From the NCBI RefSeq assembly GCF_013044505.1, contig NZ_JABERD010000102.1, positions 1 through 33,984 on the forward strand: a stretch of 33,984 nt of DNA, given 5' to 3'. The translations under genes were made by a program, and so were the position numbers. Positions within the stretch are counted from its first letter, which is position 1. Every line of letters starts with the position of its first letter. This DNA is from Streptomyces sp. S3(2020). GTDB taxonomy: Bacteria > Actinomycetota > Actinomycetes > Streptomycetales > Streptomycetaceae. The notes below the pieces were generated by a model that was not told where the DNA came from, made no database searches, and was given only the letters and a program-made list of their open reading frames with translations. Shown here piece by piece: positions 1 through 6,721 of this stretch.

Positions 1-41
1 GGTGGGGGATCGGGATGGCAATCAAGGCCCAGACAGACCGG

Positions 42-1400
42 CTACGCCCCCAGCGCCCGCGACACCGTATAGATCAGCAACCCCGCCAACGAACCCACCA
101 CCGTCCCGTTGATCCGGATGAACTGCAGATCCCGTCCGATATGAGCCTCGATCTTCCTCGTCGTGTGCTCGGCGTCCCAGCCCGCCACCGTGTCCGTGAT
201 GAGCAGGGTGATCTCACGGCGGTACGTCGTCACCACGTACACCGCCGCGCCCTCGACCCATCCGTCGACCTTGGCCTGCAACCGGGGTTCCACGGCCATC
301 CGTGCCCCCAGCGAGAGCAGCGACGCCCGCACCCGGAGCCGTAGCTCACTGCGCTCGTCCTCGGCGGCGGACACGATCATCGACCGTACGGCGGTCCAGG
401 CGGAGGCGATCAGGTCCTGGACCTCGCCGCGTCCGAGGACCTCACCCTTGAGGCGCTCGACGCGCGCGCGGGTGTCGGTGTCGGACTGGAGGTCCGAGGC
501 GAAGTCGGTCAGGAAGCGGTCCAGCGCGCCCCGTGCCGGGTGCGAGGGCATGTCCCGCATCTCCGTCACGAACCGCAGCAGCTCCTTGTAGACGCGTTCG
601 CCGACCTTCTTGTCGACGAATCGGGGGGTCCAGCCGGGCGCGCCGCCCTGCACCGCGTCCATGACCTGCTCGTCGTGGAGCACGAGCCAGTCGTGGGCCC
701 TGGTCACCACCAGGTCGACGACCCGTCGGTGTCCGCCGTCCGCGACGATCTTCTCCAGCATCTTGCCGATGCCCGGCGCGATCTCCTGCGCGTCGGCCCG
801 CCGGGTGATCGCCTCTCCCACGACCGCCTGCACGTCGGAGTCCCGCAGCACGGTCAGCGCCCCGCGCAGTGCCGCGGAGAGCTCCGCCGTCACCCGGTCG
901 GCGTGCTCGGGCTCGGCGAGCCAGGCGCCGAGGCGGCTGCCGATGCCCACCGCCCGCAGCCGCTGGCGTACGACGTCCTCGGAGAGGAAGTTCTCCCCGA
1001 CGAACTCCCCGAGGGAGACGCCGAGTTGGTCCTTCTTGTTCGGGATGATCGCGGTGTGCGGGATGGGCAGCCCGAGCGGGTGGCGGAAGAGGGCCGTGAC
1101 CGCGAACCAGTCCGCCAGCGCACCCACCATCCCCGCCTCGGCGGCCGCGGCGACATAGCCCGCCCACGCACCCGCGCCGTGCCCGGAGGCCACTTTGGCG
1201 AGCACGTACACGACCGCCACGAACAGCAGCAGCCCGGCCGCCGTGAGCTTCATCCGGCGTACGCCGCGCTGCTTCTCCTCGTCGGCGGCGCTGAACGCGG
1301 TCATCGCCCGGTTACCGGCGGCGGCCGGGCGGGCATGCTGCTCTACGTCAGCGGTATCCGATTCGTCTGGTTTCGTGCGTTCCGGTTTCGTGCGTTCCAT
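42..1400 (-). CDS. DUF445 domain-containing membrane protein
   Basis: Encodes about 452 residues of the DUF445 family (YjiN/YheB-like), inner-membrane proteins of unknown biochemical role. A hydrophobic segment lies near residues 53-71. It is followed by the family's conserved block around residues 93-123 (GALADWFAVTALFRHPLG, then PIPHTAIIPNKK). The long middle is charged and probably helical, and a second hydrophobic segment near the C-terminus (GSLAGLLIYTVS) suggests a protein anchored at both ends. I chose the ATG at 1400 because GGAG lies about 6 nt upstream. The frame stays open to 1526, but that extension is Arg-rich and unlike the family. The gene is divergent from the SGNH hydrolase. 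Family membership is clear; function is unknown. Confidence 0.88.
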   Translation of the reverse strand: MERTKPERTKPDESDTADVEQHARPAAAGNRAMTAFSAADEEKQRGVRRMKLTAAGLLLFVAVVYVLAKVASGHGAGAWAGYVAAAAEAGMVGALADWFAVTALFRHPLGLPIPHTAIIPNKKDQLGVSLGEFVGENFLSEDVVRQRLRAVGIGSRLGAWLAEPEHADRVTAELSAALRGALTVLRDSDVQAVVGEAITRRADAQEIAPGIGKMLEKIVADGGHRRVVDLVVTRAHDWLVLHDEQVMDAVQGGAPGWTPRFVDKKVGERVYKELLRFVTEMRDMPSHPARGALDRFLTDFASDLQSDTDTRARVERLKGEVLGRGEVQDLIASAWTAVRSMIVSAAEDERSELRLRVRASLLSLGARMAVEPRLQAKVDGWVEGAAVYVVTTYRREITLLITDTVAGWDAEHTTRKIEAHIGRDLQFIRINGTVVGSLAGLLIYTVSRALGA

Positions 1401-1590
1401 CCACTCCACCCGTTCGTGATCCCCGTGCACATTGTCCCTTCCTGACCGACTCCTGGAACGGAACAGGAGTTCCCGGCGTCTGTCAGGCAGGGAGGCGGGG
1501 GGTCCGATCGAGCACCCCTGCCCCATGACGCATCATTAGGTGATCACATCGGAGCCTCGGGCTCCCATCCACCCGAGGAGACCGCACCGC

Positions 1591-2853
1591 ATGACCAGGA
1601 AGAGTGGTTATGCCCTGCTTTCCGCGATGGTCGCCCTGATCGTGGCGCTCTCCGCCGCCATATACGTCGGTGTCGCCGCCGACGACGGCAGCACCCACAA
1701 GCGCACCACCGTCACCCAGGGCGCCGAGCCCGGCACCGAGACCGAGGGCATGGCGGGCCGCTCGGTGCGCAATGTCGTACACGCCTCCATCAGCGGTACG
1801 AGTGCCCGCATCACGCTCTCCAACCTGTACGGCCAGTCGCCGCTGACCGTCACCCACGCGTCGATCGCCGTCGCCGCGGGCAGCGACACGGCCGCCGCGA
1901 CCGCGGAGACGATGCGGCGCCTCACCTTCGGCGGCAACACCACGGTCGTGGTCCCGGCCGGCGGCCAGGTCATGAGCGACGCGGTCCGCATCGCCATCGC
2001 CCACGGCAGTGACGTCCTGGTCACCACGTACTCCCCCACCGGCTCCGGGCCGGTCACCTACCACCCGCACGCCCGCCAGATCTCCTACGCCGCCGACGGC
2101 GACCTCACCGAGGACGTGACGGGGACGGCGTACACCGAACAGACCCCGTACTGGCGCTACCTGACCGCGCTGGACGTGCTGAGCAACGAGTCCGACGGCA
2201 CGGTCGTGGTCCTCGGCGACTCGCTGACCGACGGCATCACCTCCACCGAGGGCGCCAACCACCGCTGGACCGACGTCCTTTCCGACCGGCTGCGCACCGC
2301 GGTCGAGGCCGGCCGCGACCTGCCCCGCTACAGCGTCGTCAACCAGGGCATCAGCGGCAACCAGGTCCTCGCCAACGGTCTCGGCCGCCCCGCCGACAAC
2401 CAGAGCGGCCTGGGCCGCTTCGGCCGGGACGTGCTCGGCCGGACGAACGTGAAGGTCGTCGTCATCGACCTCGGCGTCAACGACATCCTCCGCAACCCGG
2501 CCCTCGCCGACCCCGACAAGATCCTCGACGGCCTGCGCACGATGGTCCGCCAGGCCCACTCCCGCGGCATCAAGGTCGTCGGCGCGACCCTGATGCCCTT
2601 CCAGGGCCACCGCGGCTACACGGGTGCCAGGGAGGACGTCCGGCAGCGGATCAACGCCGCGATCCGCGACGGCAAGGTCTACGACGCCGTAGTCGACTTC
2701 GACGAGGCGCTCAGGGACCCGTACAACCCGCGGAGGCTGCGGTCCGACTACGACTCGGGGGACCGTCTCCACCCGAGCGACAAGGGGTACGCGCGGATGG
2801 CGGAGGTCTTCGACCTGGAGGACCTGAAGGGCTCGGCGCCGGCGCGGCTCTAG
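1591..2853 (+). CDS. Secreted SGNH/GDSL-family hydrolase
   Basis: A 420-residue protein with an N-terminal signal peptide or anchor (hydrophobic stretch about residues 8-28 after a short basic start), so it is probably exported. The SGNH catalytic blocks are in order: VVLGDSLTDG with nucleophile Ser211, GISGNQ as block II, GVND with Asn297 as block III, and GDRLHPS with Asp391 and His394 as block V. The 180 residues before block I form an extra N-terminal beta-rich domain common in actinobacterial secreted SGNH esterases. Substrate (ester lipid, acylated sugar or cell-wall acyl group) cannot be told from sequence. Start chosen at the ATG with GAGGAG about 10 nt upstream; the GTG at 1540 is not needed. 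The TAG stop lies in a CTAG that flanks a miniature element. Confidence 0.9.
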   Translation: MTRKSGYALLSAMVALIVALSAAIYVGVAADDGSTHKRTTVTQGAEPGTETEGMAGRSVRNVVHASISGTSARITLSNLYGQSPLTVTHASIAVAAGSDTAAATAETMRRLTFGGNTTVVVPAGGQVMSDAVRIAIAHGSDVLVTTYSPTGSGPVTYHPHARQISYAADGDLTEDVTGTAYTEQTPYWRYLTALDVLSNESDGTVVVLGDSLTDGITSTEGANHRWTDVLSDRLRTAVEAGRDLPRYSVVNQGISGNQVLANGLGRPADNQSGLGRFGRDVLGRTNVKVVVIDLGVNDILRNPALADPDKILDGLRTMVRQAHSRGIKVVGATLMPFQGHRGYTGAREDVRQRINAAIRDGKVYDAVVDFDEALRDPYNPRRLRSDYDSGDRLHPSDKGYARMAEVFDLEDLKGSAPARL

Positions 2854-2989
2854 GGCGCTTCTGATGGATCTTGGTCGGCCTCCGGGCAACCGGTCCGCCC
2901 GACGCGGGGCACGTCATGAGGCACCGGCCGTCTCTCCGGGCTCACCTGTTCCAGCCCCGGGGCGGCTTCAAGATTCGCCAGAAGCGCTC
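2853..2989. mobile_element. Miniature inverted-repeat element (MITE-like) flanked by TA/CTAG duplication
   Basis: About 137 bp with terminal inverted repeats. The left end starts GGGCGCTTCTG and then has ATCTTG after four bases. The right end, read in reverse complement, starts GAGCGCTTCTG and also has ATCTTG after four bases, giving 17 of 21 matches. CTAG occurs at both borders (2850-2853 and 2989-2992), consistent with TA target duplication as in IS630/Tc1-type insertion. It has no coding capacity. Family assignment is inference. Confidence 0.55.
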
Positions 2990-3816
2990 TAGTCGTCGCG
3001 CCGGTCCCGGTCACGGCGGTCGTGCCGGTCGCGGTGGTCGTGGCGGTCCCGGCGGTCGCGTCGGTCGCCCATCAGGTCGCGGTGTCCGTCCAGCAGCCGC
3101 CGGTGCGCGTCCTGCACGTCCTCACGGAACGACTCGTGCAGCTCCCGCATGGACTCCTTCCGGTCCAGCCGCTCCTGCTTCCGCTCGGCCCGCAGCCGCT
3201 GCCGCTCCGCCTTGGTCAGCTTCCGTTCGACGCCGACTCCGCCCCAGAAGGCGAACCCGGTGACGACCACGCGCGGGGCGCCCGGATCCCCCGGCACACC
3301 CTCCTCGCGCTGGTCGAAGCCGCCCATGATGCCGATCCCGCGCACCACGACCTCGACGCCGGGCGGAACGATCACATTCATCCCGCCCATGATCGCCACG
3401 CAGTTGATCACGACCTCACCGTCGGCGAAGTTCGCCTCGCGCAGATCGATCTCACCGCCGCCCCAGAACGCGAAGCCGTTGAACCGCCTCGGCACGGTCC
3501 AGCGACCCCGCCGCTGGAACCCGGACATGACGGCGACGGCCCACGTCGAGGACCCCTCGCCACCCGTGATCCGGGATGCCCAACTCCCGTCCGCGACCGG
3601 CTCCTTGATCAGGTTCACCGCCGGGCCCGGCGCGGTCGGCAGATCCCGGGTGATCGGTGTCAGCTCGCCGTACGTCCGCGCCTTGAACGTCGCCTCCAGC
3701 CGCTCCTCGAACTCCTCCATGTCGAGCCGGCCGTCCGCGAGAGCGTCCCGCAGGACCTCGGCCACTTGCTCACGGTCGGCGTCGGAGGCACGAAGTTCCG
3801 GGAGTTCGTCCGTCAT
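2989..3816 (-). CDS. DUF1707 domain protein with LiaF-like region and Arg/Asp/His-rich tail
   Basis: A 275-residue protein. Residues about 5-58 are a DUF1707 (SHOCT-like) domain with the typical LRASDADREQVAEVL opening and the RLDMEEFEERL core. The middle (about residues 95-190) contains repeated short strands of the type NGFAFWGGGEIDL and GIGIMGGFD, as in the DUF2154/LiaF C-terminal beta-structure linked to cell-envelope stress sensing. The tail is a highly charged helix followed by a low-complexity run of RDRRD/RDRHD units (DNA about 2992-3070). No membrane segment is evident. The ATG at 3816 begins MTDELPELRASD. The stop codon is formed by the CTAG flanking the adjacent miniature element. 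The exact role is unknown. Confidence 0.88.
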   Translation of the reverse strand: MTDELPELRASDADREQVAEVLRDALADGRLDMEEFEERLEATFKARTYGELTPITRDLPTAPGPAVNLIKEPVADGSWASRITGGEGSSTWAVAVMSGFQRRGRWTVPRRFNGFAFWGGGEIDLREANFADGEVVINCVAIMGGMNVIVPPGVEVVVRGIGIMGGFDQREEGVPGDPGAPRVVVTGFAFWGGVGVERKLTKAERQRLRAERKQERLDRKESMRELHESFREDVQDAHRRLLDGHRDLMGDRRDRRDRHDHRDRHDRRDRDRRDD

Positions 3817-3848
3817 GCAATCAGCCTACGAGTTCGAACGCCGCCGCA

Positions 3849-4850
3849 CTATGCGGTGGCCCGCTCCGGCGGGGATTTGGGGGTGTCCCCCATTGAACGC
3901 AGCATTTTGGCGATCACCGCCTCGATGTCCGGCTCCCGCACCGACAGGTCCACCAGCGGATACTCCGCCGCGATCCGCGCCACCAGCGGTGCCGCCGACT
4001 CCGACGCGGGGAAGGCGAGCCACTGGCGCGGCCCCTCCACCCGGACGACCCTCGCGGGCGCCGGTGCCTCGATCGGCGGCAGCTCCCGCTCCAGGTCCAC
4101 CACCAGCGTCCGCTCGCTCTCCCCCGCCTCGTGCAGACCGGCGAGCGGACCGTCGTACATCAGACGACCGTGGTCGATCACCATCACCCGTGAGCAGAGC
4201 TGCTCGATGTCCTGGAGGTCGTGCGTGGTCAGCAGGACGGTCGTGCCGTTCTCGGAGTTCAACTCCCGCAGAAAACCCCGCACCTTGGCCTTGGAGATGA
4301 CGTCGAGGCCGATCGTCGGCTCGTCCAGGTACAGCACCTCGGGGTCGTGCAGCAGCGCCGCCGCGATGTCGCCGCGCATCCGCTGGCCGAGCGAGAGCTG
4401 TCGTACGGGCACGTCCAACAGGTCGGCCAGTTCCAGGAGTTCGACGCAGCGGTCGAGGTTCTCGCGGTAGCGGGCGTCCGGGATCCGGTACATGCGGTGC
4501 ATCAGCTTGTACGAGTCGATCAGCGGCAGGTCCCACCACAGCGTCGTGCGCTGTCCGAACACCACGCCGATCCGGTGCGCGAGCCGCGACCGCTCCCGGG
4601 ACGGGTCGATACCCGCCACCCGCAGCCGCCCCCCGCTCGGCGTCAGGATGCCCGTCAGCATCTTGATCGTGGTCGACTTCCCGGCGCCGTTCGGCCCGAT
4701 GTAGCCGACCATCTCGCCCCGCGCCACCCGGAAGGAGATCGAGTCGACGGCCCGCACCTCACGCCGCTCCCGCTTCAGGAACCCGGTCTTCCTGCGCACG
4801 TCGAAGACCTTCTCGACACGGTCCAGCTCGATGAAGGCAGCGTCTTCCAT
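3849..4850 (-). CDS. ABC-2-type exporter ATP-binding protein
   Basis: A 333-residue ATPase that would power the two membrane proteins encoded just upstream on the same strand. Visible motifs are Walker A GPNGAGKST (residues 52-60), the Q-loop region VFGQRTTLWWDLPL, an ABC signature LSLGQ (152-156), Walker B VLYLDE (172-177) with D-loop GLD, and the switch His in TTHD (His210). The RTTLWWDLPL segment is typical of ATPases paired with DUF990-type permeases. The last 90 residues are a family-specific C-terminal extension. The ATG at 4850 follows the upstream permease stop by 18 bp, so the three genes form one operon. Substrate unknown. Confidence 0.93.
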   Translation of the reverse strand: MEDAAFIELDRVEKVFDVRRKTGFLKRERREVRAVDSISFRVARGEMVGYIGPNGAGKSTTIKMLTGILTPSGGRLRVAGIDPSRERSRLAHRIGVVFGQRTTLWWDLPLIDSYKLMHRMYRIPDARYRENLDRCVELLELADLLDVPVRQLSLGQRMRGDIAAALLHDPEVLYLDEPTIGLDVISKAKVRGFLRELNSENGTTVLLTTHDLQDIEQLCSRVMVIDHGRLMYDGPLAGLHEAGESERTLVVDLERELPPIEAPAPARVVRVEGPRQWLAFPASESAAPLVARIAAEYPLVDLSVREPDIEAVIAKMLRSMGDTPKSPPERATA

Positions 4851-4856
4851 GACCCC

Positions 4857-4880
4857 TCAGTTCCCCGTTCAGTTCCCCGT
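4857..4880. repeat. 12-bp perfect tandem duplication at the permease-ATPase junction
   Basis: TCAGTTCCCCGT occurs twice with no gap (4857-4868 and 4869-4880). On the minus strand each copy carries an in-frame TGA, so the permease stop is duplicated. The spare copy lies in the 18-bp gap before the ATPase start. Confidence 0.85.
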
Positions 4881-5714
4881 GCTCTGATACGTCCGCAACC
4901 CGGCCCGCCACGCCAGCCCCGCCAGCGCACAACACGCCACCGCCACCAGCGGCGACAGGAACGCCACCCACTGGGGCAGCCCGAGCGGCAGCGGCACCCC
5001 CAGCACATACGTCGCCGGCAGCCAGTTGACGAAGGCCAGCGGGAACACGAAGGTCACCCCGCGCACCAGTTCCGTCGCGAACACCGTCGGCGGGTACTGG
5101 AGCATCGTCGTACCGCCGTACGTGAACGCGTTCTGCACCTCGGAGGCGTCCTTCGCCACGAACTGGAAGGCCGCGCCCGCGATGAACACCGCACCGAAGA
5201 TCCCGGCACCGCTCAGGATCATCACCGGCATCAGCAGCAGCTTCAGCGGCGTCCAGTCGATGTCGACCGTGGCCAGCCCGTAGACCAGCACCATCACGCC
5301 CTGGGTGATCCGGCCGAGGCGCCGCAGCCCGAACTGGTCCGCCGCCATCTGCGCGAGCACCGGCGCCGGACGCACCAGCAACGTGTCCAGCGTGCCGTCG
5401 CGCACCCGCCGGCCCAGCTTCTCCATCGAGCCGAGCAGCAGATCGGCGAGGCCGAACGCGGTGCTGGACAGCCCGTACAGGAAGGCGACTTGAGGCAGTG
5501 TGTAGCCGCCGAGCGCGTCGACGCGGGAGAACATCAGCATGATCGCGACGAAGTCGAGCGCGGTCGCCGTGAAGTTGCCCAGCGTGGTCATGAGGAAGGA
5601 GGCCCGGTAGGCCATCGTGGAGCGGATCCACATCGCGGAGATCATCCGATAGACACGCAGTCCGTCGACGACCCTGCCGCCGCCGCTCCCGGTCACGGAA
5701 CCCGTCTCAGCCAC
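4869..5714 (-). CDS. ABC-2 family permease, second membrane subunit
   Basis: A 281-residue polytopic membrane protein of the ABC-2/DUF990 type with about six hydrophobic segments. It has the characteristic region GSMEKLGRRVRDGTLDTLLVRP (cytoplasmic loop, around residues 95-116), which recurs in related form in its partner. The GTG start at 5714 overlaps the upstream permease stop (TGA at 5707-5709) by 8 bp, indicating translational coupling. With its partner and the downstream ATPase it should form a heteromeric exporter in the cytoplasmic membrane. Nothing shows the substrate; no resistance or biosynthetic gene lies next to it. Confidence 0.88.
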   Translation of the reverse strand: MAETGSVTGSGGGRVVDGLRVYRMISAMWIRSTMAYRASFLMTTLGNFTATALDFVAIMLMFSRVDALGGYTLPQVAFLYGLSSTAFGLADLLLGSMEKLGRRVRDGTLDTLLVRPAPVLAQMAADQFGLRRLGRITQGVMVLVYGLATVDIDWTPLKLLLMPVMILSGAGIFGAVFIAGAAFQFVAKDASEVQNAFTYGGTTMLQYPPTVFATELVRGVTFVFPLAFVNWLPATYVLGVPLPLGLPQWVAFLSPLVAVACCALAGLAWRAGLRTYQSTGN

Positions 5715-6507
5715 CCTGCACCACCACCCGCCGCGTCGCCGCCCCCTGCACCATCCGCCCGGCCCCCAGCAGCAGCACCGCCCACATCGCCTGGAAGGCG
5801 TACGTGCCCAGCGGATCGGCGTGCCCCATCAGCACATCCGCGGGCGCCTGGAGCAGCGACGACCACGGCAGGGCCCGTACGACCTCGCCGAGCACGCCCG
5901 GGAAGACGTTCAGCGGCAGGATCATCCCCGAGCAGAACCACCCGACGAACATCACCATCTGCGCCACCCCCGTGCCGTCGAGCAGCCAGAACGCGCTCAG
6001 CGCCACCAGGTACCGGATCCCGAAACTGACCAGCATCGCCAGCAGCACCGCGCCGAGGAACGCCGTCCACGAGGACACGTCCGTCGGCAGCGCGAGGTCG
6101 AAGACCAGCGCCCCGAACACGAAGGGGAGCACCCCGCGGCCCAGCAGTTCGAACCCCGCCCGGCCCAAGTCGGCGGCGAGCCACCACAGTTGGAGATCGG
6201 CGGGGCGGTACAGGTCGATCGCGATGTCACCCGTACGGATACGCTCCATGAGTTCGCTCTCGACGCCCCCGCCGCCGTTGGCGAGTGTCTTGAACAGAGA
6301 CTGGCCGATCCACACATAGGTGACGGCCTGCGCCAGGTCGTACCCGCCCAGGTGCGGCTTCTCGTCCCACAACGCGGTGTAGGTGTACACGAGAATCAGC
6401 CCGAACACCGTATTGGTGAACACCCCGGCCGCGGTGGCCGCCCGATAGGTCGCGTACCGTCTGAATCCGCCCGCCGCGACGGCCAGGTACAACCGCCCCG
6501 AACCCAT
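5707..6507 (-). CDS. ABC-2 family permease, first membrane subunit
   Basis: A 266-residue membrane protein from the ATG at 6507 (MGSGRLYLAVAAGGFRRYATYR), first gene of the exporter operon. It has about six membrane segments and a cytoplasmic loop of the same kind as its partner, ELMERIRTGDIAIDLYRPADLQ, which supports a pseudo-symmetric dimer of paralogous subunits. The frame is open far upstream to 6882, but that extension runs antisense into the penicillin-binding protein gene and lacks membrane character. GAGGAGG lies about 11 nt upstream of the chosen ATG and GGAG lies closer. The gene is divergent from the penicillin-binding protein. Confidence 0.87.
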   Translation of the reverse strand: MGSGRLYLAVAAGGFRRYATYRAATAAGVFTNTVFGLILVYTYTALWDEKPHLGGYDLAQAVTYVWIGQSLFKTLANGGGGVESELMERIRTGDIAIDLYRPADLQLWWLAADLGRAGFELLGRGVLPFVFGALVFDLALPTDVSSWTAFLGAVLLAMLVSFGIRYLVALSAFWLLDGTGVAQMVMFVGWFCSGMILPLNVFPGVLGEVVRALPWSSLLQAPADVLMGHADPLGTYAFQAMWAVLLLGAGRMVQGAATRRVVVQGG

Positions 6508-6661
6508 CAGCTCCAGCCCTCCTCGGACCCGCCCGGACACCGAAGCGCAGGAGCCTAGCCCCCCGGTGGTGACGGATGCCACCCATTTTCCGGGCAGACG
6601 CGCGCCGCTCATCGGGAACGGAACGCAGGGTGCGACAGTCTTCATCCAGGGGCGCAGAAGA

Positions 6662-6687
6662 CGTACGAGGGCGTACGGCGACGTACG
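6662..6687. promoter_or_regulatory. Three CGTACG palindromes at exact 10-bp spacing
   Basis: CGTACG occurs at 6662, 6672 and 6682 in the divergent region between the exporter operon and the penicillin-binding protein gene. The 10-bp register places all three on one DNA face. It could be a regulator site; no factor is assigned. Confidence 0.35.
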
Positions 6688-6721
6688 ACGTAAAAGCGTG
6701 AAACAGGAGTCCGTGCACGAC

